Positions 24,499 to 32,369 of a stretch of DNA of 64,000 nucleotides are shown here, one piece after another. This stretch comes from Apilactobacillus kunkeei DSM 12361 = ATCC 700308. GTDB lineage: Bacteria > Bacillota > Bacilli > Lactobacillales > Lactobacillaceae. The DNA lies in contig NZ_JXDB01000007.1 of NCBI RefSeq assembly GCF_001281265.1, positions 248,001 through 312,000 on the forward strand. The letters are read 5' to 3'. The notes beneath the pieces were generated by a model that saw nothing but the letters and a program-made list of their open reading frames with translations, did not search any database and was not told the origin of the DNA. How positions within the stretch are numbered: position 1 is the stretch's first letter; each line of letters starts with the position of its first letter. The position numbers were made by a program, and so were the translations under genes.

Positions 24499-24537
24499 CA
24501 ATTCAGAAACTATCAATCGATAGCACTATCTGAGTTG
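24499..24537 (-). promoter_or_regulatory. Structured rpsB leader hairpin
   Basis: Minus strand CAACTCAGA ... TCTGAATTG form an outer stem with one mismatch; CTATC-GATT-GATAG forms the apical stem. It lies about 45 bases before the rpsB start, within the predicted 5' leader. It may be an S2 autoregulatory site; this is inference. Confidence 0.5.
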
Positions 24538-24575
24538 TCATGACAGGTGTGAATTGGTAATAAATACCGAATATT

Positions 24576-24604
24576 ATTGTATATTAAACTCCAATATTTA
24601 TCAA
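24576..24604 (-). promoter_or_regulatory. Promoter of rpsB-tsf
   Basis: Minus strand TTGATA (24604-24599), 17 bases, TACAAT (24581-24576). The expected start near 24569 leaves a leader of about 115 bases. Confidence 0.7.
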
Positions 24605-24612
24605 GCTAAATA

Positions 24613-25611
24613 TTACAATTTAACAATCTTACCTGATTTACCTGTGTTTATTAGGTCTCTGTTAGCATCCAATGATAGAGTAACCATGTTTCTAACCGCT
24701 GTTTCAGTGTAGAAAGCAATGTGTGGAGTAATCAAAACATTGTCTCTGCTCATTAGGTTCTTTAGAAGATTATCTGAGATATCATCGAAACTATCAAAGT
24801 TAACATTGAAGACACCTACTTCTGATTCATAAGTATCCAAAGCAGCACCTGCTAGTTTACCTGAATCTAATGCCTTGATTAACGCGTCAGTATCAATTAG
24901 TGAACCACGAGCAGCGTTAATAATGTATGAACCATCTTTCATTTCTGATAAAGTCTTGTCGTTTACCATGTGTTCATTTTCCTTAACGGCTGGTGCGTGA
25001 AGTGAAATGATATCAGCTTGTTTGTATAAATCGTCTGGAGTATCAACGTAGATACCTTGTTTTTCTAGTTCAGGGTTTCTAAATGGATCATATGCAATCA
25101 CTTTTGCGCCGAATCCACGACAGATATCAACCAATACGTGACCAATACGACCTGTTCCGAAAACACCAACAGTCTTTGAATTTAATTCTTGACCGATTTC
25201 AGGTGCCCATCTTAAGTCACCTGAACGTTGCTTGTCTTCAAAACGTTTTGTATTTCTTAGTAATCTCATAATTTCAGTAATTGCTAGTTCCGCAATTGCG
25301 TTTGGAGAATATGCTGGAACGTTTGTTACGGTAATTCCATTTGCTTTTGCAGCATCAGAATCAACGTTATCTACCCCAACGTTTCTTAGTGATAAGTACT
25401 TGATGTTAAAACTACCTAATTTATCTAAAATTTCTTTAGTGTATGGTTTTTGTTGGTAAGCAACCACACCATCAAATCCATTAGCTTCTTCAACAGTTGA
25501 TGAATCAAGTAATTTGGTTTCCACCTTTACTTCTACTTCCGGATTTTTTTGTTCCCATTCTTTTAAATATGGCATTTCATCATTTCTGATTCCATAAGCA
25601 ATAATTTTCAA
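24613..25611 (-). CDS. ldhD: D-lactate dehydrogenase (D-2-hydroxyacid dehydrogenase)
   Basis: NAD-dependent reduction of pyruvate to D-lactate, regenerating NAD in fermentation. A TTG start at 25611 with GGAGG eight bases upstream gives 332 residues, the length of Lactobacillus D-LDH. Motifs are SLRNVGVDNVD, NVPAYSPNAIAE, the Rossmann GTGRIGHVLVDICRGFGA, and catalytic Arg (NAARGSLIDTDAL), Glu and His (TPHIAFYTETAVRNM). D-2-hydroxyisocaproate dehydrogenase is a close alternative. The rpsB promoter starts immediately after it. Confidence 0.9.
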   Translation of the reverse strand: MKIIAYGIRNDEMPYLKEWEQKNPEVEVKVETKLLDSSTVEEANGFDGVVAYQQKPYTKEILDKLGSFNIKYLSLRNVGVDNVDSDAAKANGITVTNVPAYSPNAIAELAITEIMRLLRNTKRFEDKQRSGDLRWAPEIGQELNSKTVGVFGTGRIGHVLVDICRGFGAKVIAYDPFRNPELEKQGIYVDTPDDLYKQADIISLHAPAVKENEHMVNDKTLSEMKDGSYIINAARGSLIDTDALIKALDSGKLAGAALDTYESEVGVFNVNFDSFDDISDNLLKNLMSRDNVLITPHIAFYTETAVRNMVTLSLDANRDLINTGKSGKIVKL

Positions 25612-25670
25612 TACAAAAACCTCCAAATATTCATCGTTACAGTTAGAATTATAACACTTTACATCGCGTC

Positions 25671-25955
25671 TTAAAGATTTAGGCCGTATTTAGCTAACTT
25701 TACCCCATTTTCATTTAGGTATTCTAACTTCTTGGCTCTACTTTGATGCTTAAAATGATACTCGGCACTCAAAGCATCATGTTTATTGTCAAAACTTTCT
25801 GAATATATCATTTCCACTGGCAAATGATTCCTAGTGTACTTGGCACCTTTTCCACTTTGATGTTGTTCTAACCGATGTTTCAAATCGGTCGTGTACCCAC
25901 CATACAACGAACCATCTCCACACTTTAAAACATACATATAAAAATTATTATCCAT
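25671..25955 (-). CDS. GIY-YIG domain protein (UPF0213/YazA-like)
   Basis: A 94-residue single-domain GIY-YIG protein: [27 protein letters not shown], with conserved Arg and Tyr, and an E-YHFK segment ([17 protein letters not shown]). The family is related to the UvrC/homing-endonuclease catalytic domain, but the cellular role of this branch is not settled. It overlaps the end of the upstream methyltransferase gene by eight bases, as commonly seen in Firmicutes. Confidence 0.9.
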   Translation of the reverse strand: MDNNFYMYVLKCGDGSLYGGYTTDLKHRLEQHQSGKGAKYTRNHLPVEMIYSESFDNKHDALSAEYHFKHQSRAKKLEYLNENGVKLAKYGLNL

Positions 25956-26697
25956 ATAAAATCTTCCTTACAAAATCTGTATATTCGTTCGAATTATCTT
26001 TGTAAACAAAAATAGGTGGTAGTACCTTAGTTCCACCATTCTTTCCCGCTTTAATTCCTTCAACTAGAATCATGTTTGACTCTTTTCCCTCACGTGGATA
26101 AATGTATTGAATTCTTTTTGGCATTACGTTGTGAGATTGCATGGCATCAAATAGTTCTAGCATGCGATCAGGACGGTAAACAAAGAACGCTTTAGCGTTT
26201 GTCTTTAAGAGTCCCTCACACACGGTTAGGATTTTATCTAGATTAGTTGTAATTTCATGTCTAGCGATTGCTAAATATGGATTTGGATTTTTCTTACTGT
26301 CCTCTAAGTCAGGGAAATAAGGTGGGTTACAAGTTATCACGTCAACAGAATCTTTTTCCACATAATCAAATGTATTATCAAGGTCATCATTTATCACGGT
26401 CAACTTGTCATCTAATCTATTTAGACTAACACTGCGTTTTGCCATGTCAGCCAGTTTGTCCTGTAGTTCGATTTCGTAAATATTTCCATTGGTTTTATGT
26501 GACATAAATAATCCAACTGCACCATTGCCGGCACACAAATCGACAGTCTTTGAAGCACTCTTCTTAGGCAATCTAGCAAAATCTGCTAAAAGCACCGCAT
26601 CCAAAGAGAATGAGAACACTTCGGGATTTTGAATTATCTTTATATCATTACTATATAGTTGATCTATTCTTTCGTTTTCCTTTAAAACATCGTCCAC
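25948..26697 (-). CDS. tRNA1(Val) adenine-N6 methyltransferase family (YabB/TrmN6-like)
   Basis: SAM-dependent methyltransferase of 249 residues. Motif I is [13 protein letters not shown] near residue 48 and the catalytic NPPYF near 124 is typical of N6-adenine methylation. The family modifies A37 of tRNA-Val in E. coli; the substrate here is inferred. GTG start at 26697 with AAGGTGG upstream. Forms a two-gene unit with the GIY-YIG gene and is divergent from plsC. Confidence 0.88.
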   Translation of the reverse strand: MDDVLKENERIDQLYSNDIKIIQNPEVFSFSLDAVLLADFARLPKKSASKTVDLCAGNGAVGLFMSHKTNGNIYEIELQDKLADMAKRSVSLNRLDDKLTVINDDLDNTFDYVEKDSVDVITCNPPYFPDLEDSKKNPNPYLAIARHEITTNLDKILTVCEGLLKTNAKAFFVYRPDRMLELFDAMQSHNVMPKRIQYIYPREGKESNMILVEGIKAGKNGGTKVLPPIFVYKDNSNEYTDFVRKILYG

Positions 26698-26722
26698 TTG
26701 AATATTCCACCTTATTTTTTTC

Positions 26723-26752
26723 TTGCATAAATCAATAATAATAGAATACTAT
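26723..26752 (+). promoter_or_regulatory. Likely plsC promoter
   Basis: TTGCAT (26723-26728), 18 bases, TACTAT (26747-26752), in the gap between the divergent methyltransferase and plsC genes. Confidence 0.5.
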
Positions 26753-26783
26753 TAAATAATAAAGTACGAGAGGAGTTTATTTA

Positions 26784-27407
26784 ATGTATTCTTTTTTAAA
26801 GTTCTTATGTAGAATCATTTTATATCCAATTAATGGAATGCCTAAGTTTGAAAATAAACAAAGAATTCCGGAAGGCAATTACATATTAGTTGCACCGCAC
26901 CGTACATGGTTTGACCCATTGTACTTTGCCCTAGCAGCAAGTCCTAAAGAATTTGCTTTCATCGCTAAAAAGGAACTATTCAAAAACCCACTTTTAGCAT
27001 ACGTATTAAGACATGCAAACGTATTAAGTGTTGATCGTGAAAATCCTGGTCCATCAGTAATTAAAGAACCTGTTAAGATTCTTCAAAACACTGATAAGTC
27101 ACTAATCATTTTCCCTTCAGGAACTAGACATTCTCAGGCTCTAAAAGGTGGCGCTACTTTAATCGCCAAGCTTTCTAAAGCACCTTTACTTCCTGCTGTT
27201 TACCAAGGTCCACTTACATTTAAGAGTTTGTTCTCACGTAAGAAAGCTGTCATCAACTTTGGTGACCCTATTTACTTGGACAAATCAATTAAGCTAAACG
27301 AAGAAGGTCAAAAAGCAGTCGAACAGCAAATGCAAGATGCTTTCGATAAATTAGATAAAGAAATTAATCCTGACTTTAAGTACGTTGATCCTTCATCAAA
27401 AAAATAA
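26784..27407 (+). CDS. plsC: 1-acyl-sn-glycerol-3-phosphate acyltransferase
   Basis: Adds the second acyl chain to lysophosphatidate to make phosphatidate, the CdsA substrate. The 207 residues have the acyltransferase motifs HRTWFD (HX4D) near residue 39, FIAKKELFKNPLL, and FPSGTRH near 113, plus an N-terminal hydrophobic segment for membrane attachment. GAGAGGAG precedes the ATG. Single-gene unit closed by a bidirectional terminator. Confidence 0.93.
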   Translation: MYSFLKFLCRIILYPINGMPKFENKQRIPEGNYILVAPHRTWFDPLYFALAASPKEFAFIAKKELFKNPLLAYVLRHANVLSVDRENPGPSVIKEPVKILQNTDKSLIIFPSGTRHSQALKGGATLIAKLSKAPLLPAVYQGPLTFKSLFSRKKAVINFGDPIYLDKSIKLNEEGQKAVEQQMQDAFDKLDKEINPDFKYVDPSSKK

Positions 27408-27411
27408 GCAA

Positions 27412-27447
27412 TAAAAAAAGACTTAATCTTTGAATTAAGTCTTTTTT
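27412..27447. terminator. Bidirectional terminator between plsC and yneF
   Basis: AAAAGACTTAAT / ATTAAGTCTTTT stem with A and T runs on both sides, placed between two convergent genes. Confidence 0.9.
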
Positions 27448-27450
27448 TAT

Positions 27451-27669
27451 TTATTTGGCGTTAGCCTTCATACTGTTCATCATTTGATTTAACTTCTTAG
27501 CTGAAGGTTTTTGACCCATTTGTAGCATCATTGCTCTTAATTGATCCTTGTTAATTGGGGGATTATCTTTAAGATATTTTTCCATGTACTTACGTGCCAT
27601 GAAGAATCCACCGATCAAACCTACGATTAAAGCTAAAAGAATTAGGATAATCCATAAGAATGTTGACAT
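27451..27669 (-). CDS. yneF: YneF family membrane protein (UPF0154)
   Basis: A 72-residue protein with one N-terminal membrane helix (about residues 4-24, containing GLIGGFFMARKYMEKYL) and a cytoplasmic part INKDQLRAMMLQMGQKPSAKKLNQ typical of YneF. Function is unknown. GGGAGGAGG precedes the ATG, and it has its own promoter. Confidence 0.92.
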   Translation of the reverse strand: MSTFLWIILILLALIVGLIGGFFMARKYMEKYLKDNPPINKDQLRAMMLQMGQKPSAKKLNQMMNSMKANAK

Positions 27670-27702
27670 AATTCTTCCTCCTCCCGTTAGTTACTAATAT
27701 TA

Positions 27703-27731
27703 ATTTTACACAACTTAATTATTAAATTCAA
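27703..27731 (-). promoter_or_regulatory. yneF promoter
   Basis: Minus strand TTGAAT (27731-27726), 17 bases, TAAAAT (27708-27703), between the DUF896 gene and yneF. Confidence 0.65.
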
Positions 27732-27739
27732 AAAAAGTT

Positions 27740-27997
27740 TTAATCGTCACGTAAACCTTTTTTACGTTGAACTTCCTTAACCTTTTCTGGTGTAACTTCT
27801 TTACCTTCTTTATTGAAAACTTGAACCATTTCAATTTGGCTTCTCATGTTTTCTTTAAAACGTTTTAGGTATTGTTTTCTAAGGTCAGCTCTTTCAGCTT
27901 CTTCTTCCTTAGTCAATCCACCTTCCTTAGCTTTATGTGCTAATTCGTTAATACGTGGAATAAGTTTCTTTAAAATTGGATCTTCTGCTTCTGACAT
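27740..27997 (-). CDS. DUF896 (YnzC family) protein
   Basis: An 85-residue soluble, highly charged helical protein with the family features [35 protein letters not shown] and the FKENMR segment. In Bacillus subtilis ynzC is in the LexA-controlled yneA-yneB-ynzC unit. Here it is divergent from lexA and shares the SOS box region, which fits SOS control. Neither a yneA-like nor a yneB-like gene is present. Confidence 0.9.
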   Translation of the reverse strand: MSEAEDPILKKLIPRINELAHKAKEGGLTKEEEAERADLRKQYLKRFKENMRSQIEMVQVFNKEGKEVTPEKVKEVQRKKGLRDD

Positions 27998-28013
27998 TTA
28001 ATTATCTCCTTTG

Positions 28014-28027
28014 CGAACATTTGTTTT
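28014..28027. promoter_or_regulatory. LexA (SOS) box between DUF896 gene and lexA
   Basis: CGAAC-ATTT-GTTTT matches the Firmicute CGAAC-N4-GTTYG pattern except at the last base. It overlaps the -35 box of lexA and lies just upstream of the divergent DUF896 gene start, so one site could repress both. Confidence 0.75.
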
Positions 28028-28049
28028 TATTTTCCCGTTATGCTATATT
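28021..28049 (+). promoter_or_regulatory. lexA promoter
   Basis: TTGTTT (28021-28026), 17 bases, TATATT (28044-28049). The LexA box covers the -35 element, consistent with autorepression. Confidence 0.65.
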
Positions 28050-28083
28050 AAAGCTATTATATTACAAGAAACGGGGTATTTAT

Positions 28084-28719
28084 GTGACTTTTTCAAAAGA
28101 AGAAAAGACTTCTAAACAATTAGCTATTTTAGAATTTATCTGGAAAAGAATCAATAGCCAAGGCTATCCTCCTACAGTAAGAGAAATAGGTGAAGCCGTT
28201 AATCTTTCATCCACATCAACCGTCCACGGTCATTTAAGTCGCCTTGAAAAGAAGGGTTTTATCGTTAAAAATCCTGCTAAACCAAGAGCACTTGAAATCA
28301 CCGAAGATGGTCTTAAGAAAATTGGTGTTAACACTCACCCTGGTGAAATCCCTGTTTTAGGTACCGTTGCTGCTGGTGAACCAATCCTAGCGGTTGAAGA
28401 TACATCAGAATACTTCTCAATGCCCGACCAATATGAAAACTCAGATGATGTTTTCATGTTAGTCATTCAAGGCGAAAGTATGATCAACATAGGTATTTTA
28501 AACGGTGATAAAGTCATCGTTAAAAAGCAATCAACTGCTGAAAATGGTGATATCGTTATTGCAATGACTGATGAAAACGAAGTCACTTGCAAACGATTCT
28601 TCAAGGAATCCAGTCACTATCGCTTACAGCCTGAAAACGATAACTTAGCTCCAATCATATTGGATCACGTATCAATCGTTGGTAAGGTTGTCGGATTATA
28701 CCGTGACAGTATTTTTTAA
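28084..28719 (+). CDS. lexA: SOS repressor LexA
   Basis: Represses DNA-damage genes and self-cleaves when RecA is activated. A GTG start at 28084 (after ACGGGG) gives 211 residues; the longer open frame would run through the promoter. It has an N-terminal winged helix ([26 protein letters not shown]), the Ala-Gly cleavage site in TVAAGEP, the catalytic Ser in IQGESM and the Lys in VTCKRF. Its stop overlaps that of the convergent deoxyribosyltransferase gene. Confidence 0.96.
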   Translation: MTFSKEEKTSKQLAILEFIWKRINSQGYPPTVREIGEAVNLSSTSTVHGHLSRLEKKGFIVKNPAKPRALEITEDGLKKIGVNTHPGEIPVLGTVAAGEPILAVEDTSEYFSMPDQYENSDDVFMLVIQGESMINIGILNGDKVIVKKQSTAENGDIVIAMTDENEVTCKRFFKESSHYRLQPENDNLAPIILDHVSIVGKVVGLYRDSIF

Positions 28720-28725
28720 AATACT
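28708..28725. repeat. Inverted repeat at the convergent lexA / deoxyribosyltransferase ends
   Basis: AGTATTTT-TT-AAAATACT is an 8-bp perfect inverted repeat containing both stop codons. No GC-rich terminator is present; this AT hairpin with flanking T/A may be a weak bidirectional terminator. Confidence 0.6.
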
Positions 28726-29156
28726 TCACCTTCGTAGTGATATTCAGGCATTTCTTGGAAATCAAATTTTTCAACATCGGACACCTTTGTTAGATATGAT
28801 TTTGATCCGTTTGATAACATTAAGTTAACAATCGCATCTTTTTCATGGAATAAAACAACTGGTTTATCAATTGCATAAGCATACCCAATTTCGAAAGCTG
28901 TACCGCTGTCAACATTGTCGTCTACAAAGTCGATAATCGCGATAACGGCATCAGCTTTTTTTATTTCATCCACATCAAGTTGAAAAACATCTTTAGACCA
29001 TTGGCTACTGCCAATTTCTGCCCCGTCGTTTACATTTGAGTTTCTTGGGCTAAAGTATTCTGAAACTGAAGGATTGTTATCCAATGCCTTTTCAATTCTT
29101 TGAATACGGTCAATTTGTTCATCATCGAAAAATGGTCCTGCTAAATATAATTTCAT
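28716..29156 (-). CDS. Nucleoside 2-deoxyribosyltransferase
   Basis: Transfers deoxyribose between nucleobases in nucleoside salvage, a hallmark enzyme of lactobacilli. The 146 residues match the family: N-terminal [24 protein letters not shown]-like middle, the nucleophile Glu in [11 protein letters not shown] near residue 93, and the C-terminal YHYEGEVF, which supplies active-site residues in trans in known hexamers. Purine-only versus broad specificity cannot be read off. AGGAG precedes the ATG; it follows mvaS by nine bases. Confidence 0.9.
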   Translation of the reverse strand: MKLYLAGPFFDDEQIDRIQRIEKALDNNPSVSEYFSPRNSNVNDGAEIGSSQWSKDVFQLDVDEIKKADAVIAIIDFVDDNVDSGTAFEIGYAYAIDKPVVLFHEKDAIVNLMLSNGSKSYLTKVSDVEKFDFQEMPEYHYEGEVF

Positions 29157-29165
29157 GTCAGTCTC

Positions 29166-30332
29166 CTACTTTCTTCCATAAATTCTTTGGTGGTCTTTTA
29201 CCCCTTCAAGGAAAAATTCCGCCTTATCATTACTAGTATCCAACTTGATATCACCATCAGCGATTGGAATCCAGTTAGTAAAGATTTCTTCGTATTCTTC
29301 AACAGAAACTTGTTTTCTTGACTTCAAAGCATCATCTAATGATTTAGCTAATTCATCATTTCTAAAGTTATCCCTTAGTTTCATTGGGAAAAATTCACCC
29401 TGGGCACCAGAACCATAACTGAATAACGCAATACGATCACCAGATTGTAAATCATCTGAGTTATTAATTAATGATAGGAAGTTTAGGTACAATGAACCGG
29501 TGTATAGGTTACCAACATTTTCGTTGTAAATACGACCCTGTTCGAATTCTTTCTTCAAGTTAGCTTGTTGTTCTTCATCGGCTTCATCAATGATTGATCT
29601 TAGTGCCTTGATTCCCATCTTTGGATAAGGTAAATGGAATGTCATTGCTTTGAAATCGGCGATGGTTTGCCCAGTGATTTCCTTGTATTCATCCCATGTC
29701 TTCTTGAAGAAATCAACGTAAACATCGTTTGAATAATGACCATCAACAACGGCTTCTGTTCTGTATAATGGTCTCCAGAAGTCCATTACATCATCAGAAT
29801 AGAATGTGCTTGGGCCATCGAATTCAGCAATTAAAGGGTTGGCAGAAATTACCATGGCAACGGCGCCCCCACCTTGAGTAACTTCACCAGGTGTCTTAAT
29901 ACCGTATCTAGCAATATCGGCACCAATTACTAAGGCTTGTCTTTCAGGATGGTTTTGCACATATTCTTTGGCCATTTGAAGACCAGCAGTTGCACCATAA
30001 CAAGCTTGCTTGATTTCAAAAGCACGAGCTCGACGGTTTAACCCTAACATGTTTTGTAAGTAAATGGCAGCAGATTTGGAGTTATCTACCCCGGTTTCTG
30101 TTCCAAAAATAATTAGATCAATTTTTTTACGATTATCATCATCAATAATCTTGGTACAAGCATTTGCTGCCATTGTGACAACATCTTGGGTATTTGGAAT
30201 TACAGCTTGTTTCTTTTGGCCAATTCCAATCAAATACTTGTTTGGGTCCTCGTTTCTAGCGTTAGCTAGATCGACCATATCTAAATACATATCTGATGAG
30301 TAAAAACTCATCTTGTCAATTCCAACATTCAT
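29166..30332 (-). CDS. mvaS: Hydroxymethylglutaryl-CoA synthase (mevalonate pathway)
   Basis: Condenses acetyl-CoA with acetoacetyl-CoA to HMG-CoA, feeding isoprenoid synthesis and hence UppS. Starting at ATG 30332 (MNVGIDKMSFY) gives 388 residues and puts the catalytic Cys of QACYGATAG at position 111, as in characterised bacterial MvaS. Other motifs are TETGVDNSKS, QGGGAVAMVIS and FHLPYPKMG. It has its own promoter and a bidirectional terminator upstream. Confidence 0.95.
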   Translation of the reverse strand: MNVGIDKMSFYSSDMYLDMVDLANARNEDPNKYLIGIGQKKQAVIPNTQDVVTMAANACTKIIDDDNRKKIDLIIFGTETGVDNSKSAAIYLQNMLGLNRRARAFEIKQACYGATAGLQMAKEYVQNHPERQALVIGADIARYGIKTPGEVTQGGGAVAMVISANPLIAEFDGPSTFYSDDVMDFWRPLYRTEAVVDGHYSNDVYVDFFKKTWDEYKEITGQTIADFKAMTFHLPYPKMGIKALRSIIDEADEEQQANLKKEFEQGRIYNENVGNLYTGSLYLNFLSLINNSDDLQSGDRIALFSYGSGAQGEFFPMKLRDNFRNDELAKSLDDALKSRKQVSVEEYEEIFTNWIPIADGDIKLDTSNDKAEFFLEGVKDHQRIYGRK

Positions 30333-30368
30333 AATGATAATCCACACTTTCATATAAATATTATTTTA

Positions 30369-30397
30369 ATTGTACTATGAAACAACATTCTTCACAA
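30369..30397 (-). promoter_or_regulatory. mvaS promoter
   Basis: Minus strand TTGTGA (30397-30392), 17 bases, TACAAT (30374-30369). Confidence 0.65.
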
Positions 30398-30404
30398 AAG
30401 AAAT

Positions 30405-30438
30405 AATAAAAAGGCGCACCGTTAAGTGCGTCTTTTTA
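30405..30438. terminator. Terminator after the GH20 glycosidase gene
   Basis: AAGRCGCAC / GTGCGYCTT stem, loop of six, with A and T tracts on both sides; it ends the GH20 gene transcript and insulates mvaS. Confidence 0.85.
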
Positions 30439-31581
30439 TTTTTTAAATTGCTTCTTTGCCTTTAAGAATGCATCAGCATAGTAATAAGTTTTTTGGTAGG
30501 TTTGTTCACCTGTGTATTGGTTAGGATATTCACCCCAAATGGAGAATGCCGCTCCAATATTGTTCTTGCTCTTAGCAAGATTCTTCTTGGATTGGTCATT
30601 CCACATGCTCATCTTCCACTTCTTAAATTCACTTGTCCAAATTTTCTTTGATTCTTTTGTGAATGAAGTAGGATCTGTAATCATGTATAGGTAGTAATTA
30701 TTGTAGTTGATTGTCTTAAAACCGGCCTTGTTTAGTTCAGGCAAAGTTGCACGCATTCTGATGTTATCCTTACGGTCCTTACTTGAACTAACCTCACCAG
30801 TTAAACTCCAGTAATTAATCAAAATATCCTTGTGATACTTATTTAAAACCGCTTTATGGAAACTATCATTCCACATTTCAAGTTTTAAATTATGTTGTTT
30901 AACGTAATCATCAATTGCATTGATGTATTTAACAGCAGCATTTTGATCACTACGATTATTAATGGTGATTTCATCAGCACCAACAATAATGTGGTATCCC
31001 TTTGGTAATAATCCAACGTATTCACTCAAAAGTTTCTTAGAAAAATCCAGAGTCGCCTTCTTGTGGTAGTACATTTCGTTATAACCATCTTTGTTATCCA
31101 ATTGTTTAGCTAACTTCTTACCAGCAGATGTGTAAGAAAGAAGTTTAATAATAGATTTATCATGTCCGGGCAGGTCAATTTCCGGGATAACTTCGATTCC
31201 ATTCATATAACCATATTGAATGATATCCAATAGTTGATCCTTGGTTAAAAACGCCCTCTTAGTCTTTTTGTTATAGTAAACACCATTTTTTTCATATGAA
31301 TTCTTAACAGTTTGACCTAATGTTGAACTTTCAACACCATATCTTTCATTATCATTTAAGTGAAGTTGAAGATATGTACCGTGATCTTTTTTAAGTAACT
31401 CAATGTACTTTTTGATTGTTGATGGTGCGTAATATGTTCTTGAACAATCCAATGACAAACCAATTCGTTTGGTATTATTATTAGTTGCTGCTAGGGTCTT
31501 TTTAGAAAGTGAACCCATTTGAACAAAAATCAAAATTAAAGCAAGAACTGCTCCTATGATTAGATATCTTTTTTTCGGCAT
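30436..31581 (-). CDS. Secreted/anchored GH20 beta-N-acetylglucosaminidase, dispersin B-like
   Basis: Single-domain GH20 hexosaminidase of 381 residues (start ATG 31581). A hydrophobic N-terminal segment (about residues 6-21) is a signal peptide or membrane anchor. By recalled comparison it tracks dispersin B closely along its length: SLDCSRTYY with the substrate Arg48, HLNDNERYGVES, VIPEIDLPGHD, the catalytic pair in VGADEI (D203, E204), MWNDS (W237), NYNNYYLY, and SIWGE (W349). Dispersin B hydrolyses poly-N-acetylglucosamine biofilm polymer; that substrate is inferred here. One change is GGDE to GADE. Single-gene unit. Confidence 0.88.
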   Translation of the reverse strand: MPKKRYLIIGAVLALILIFVQMGSLSKKTLAATNNNTKRIGLSLDCSRTYYAPSTIKKYIELLKKDHGTYLQLHLNDNERYGVESSTLGQTVKNSYEKNGVYYNKKTKRAFLTKDQLLDIIQYGYMNGIEVIPEIDLPGHDKSIIKLLSYTSAGKKLAKQLDNKDGYNEMYYHKKATLDFSKKLLSEYVGLLPKGYHIIVGADEITINNRSDQNAAVKYINAIDDYVKQHNLKLEMWNDSFHKAVLNKYHKDILINYWSLTGEVSSSKDRKDNIRMRATLPELNKAGFKTINYNNYYLYMITDPTSFTKESKKIWTSEFKKWKMSMWNDQSKKNLAKSKNNIGAAFSIWGEYPNQYTGEQTYQKTYYYADAFLKAKKQFKK

Positions 31582-31707
31582 AATCACCACTCTTTTCTTT
31601 GCGATTATTATATTTTTTAGTATAGCATTAAAATTTCATAAATCTATCTATTTTCATATTTTGTAATCATTATGAAATAGTTACATGTTAATAATAGTGT
31701 TTTAATC

Positions 31708-31729
31708 TTAAATCTAATTTAAATCTAAG
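31708..31729. repeat. Tandem 11-bp direct repeat
   Basis: TTAAATCTAAT followed at once by TTAAATCTAAG, in the AT-rich gap of about 230 bases between the divergent GH20 gene and the small membrane-protein gene. The 11-bp period places both copies on one helix face, as for an operator. Otherwise this gap shows only a -10-like TATACT at 31624-31619 for the GH20 gene. Confidence 0.6.
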
Positions 31730-31814
31730 ATATACAATAATTTAATTATTCTCCACGGTAATACGATTAAAGATGTTACAAATAGACATGTATGATAATA
31801 GGAGTATGTTATAC

Positions 31815-32092
31815 ATGAAAAAAAGCGTCATCAATTTTTTAAACTAATCTGCACATTGATAAACTTTTCATTAATTGTATTTACAATGTTTGGAGTTTGT
31901 TCTAACTGGTACTCAGCTGAAACTTACTTAAATAATTTAAAAATAGATTCAGTAATTGTTATTCAACTTTTGTTTGTAGTCTTAGCATTAATTCAAATTA
32001 TTTCATTCTTCATCCGTAAAATAGATTTGAAAAAAGAAGCGATGATTTCTCTCGTATTATTCATATTAGGTTTTGTCCTTTACATATTATAA
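31815..32092 (+). pseudogene. Small two-helix membrane protein, frameshifted at a poly-A run
   Basis: AGGAG (31800-31804) precedes an ATG at 31815, but that frame stops after ten codons. An uninterrupted membrane-protein frame runs to 32092 from a region lacking a ribosome-binding site. One extra A in the A7 run at 31818-31824 would join them into a protein beginning MKKKRHQFFKLICTLINFSL, about 92 residues, with three likely hydrophobic segments and charged KIDLKKEA between the last two. Not recognised as a named family. It may be a true pseudogene, a sequencing error or a slippage-controlled gene. Confidence 0.6.
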
Positions 32093-32186
32093 GCAGCAAC
32101 AATGCAATTTCTTGCATCCATTTTAATAATTCTTCTTTTGTTAATAATTGATAAAAAAATATTTAACTTAAATTGAAATTCCTAAA

Positions 32187-32228
32187 TGAAAAGCACCCTA
32201 CTATCTGTATAGTAAGGTGCTTTTTTCT
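32187..32228. terminator. Bidirectional terminator
   Basis: AAAAGCACC-C-TACTA ... TAGTA-A-GGTGCTTTTTT stem-loop between the small membrane gene and the tRNA-Ser gene, T-rich in both directions. Confidence 0.85.
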
Positions 32229-32258
32229 TTTACATTTATGATCATGAAAGTATCAAAA

Positions 32259-32344
32259 GGAGAGTACAGGAGTCGAACCTGCCCGCCGGTGTTACCGGGT
32301 CGTCGGATTTCGAGTCCGATGCATTACCGCTCTGCCAACTCTCC
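32259..32344 (-). tRNA. tRNA-Ser (anticodon CGA)
   Basis: An 86-base gene on the minus strand. The acceptor arm GGAGAGT pairs with ACTCTCC; the anticodon loop is CTCGAAA, giving CGA (codon UCG); a long variable arm (about CGACCCGG ... CCGGCGGG) marks a serine tRNA; the T-arm contains GGTTCGACTCC. The 3' CCA is not encoded. It lies 32 bases downstream of apt, across a short terminator, with no obvious own promoter. Confidence 0.95.
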
Positions 32345-32347
32345 ATA

Positions 32348-32369
32348 AAAAAGGATGTACTAGGCATCC
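32348..32369 (-). terminator. Short terminator after apt
   Basis: GGATG / CATCC five-base-pair stem with a seven-base loop and a T6 tract on the minus strand. Weak; readthrough into tRNA-Ser is plausible. Confidence 0.6.

Noticed and set aside
24536-24545. TGTCATGACA palindrome in the rpsB leader as a separate operator.
   Set aside because: Short, overlaps the leader hairpin, and lies downstream of the predicted transcription start; chance is likely.
32101-32175. 24-codon frame starting at ATG 32102 after the small membrane gene (hydrophobic peptide).
   Set aside because: No Shine-Dalgarno sequence and no conserved feature; too short to support without data.
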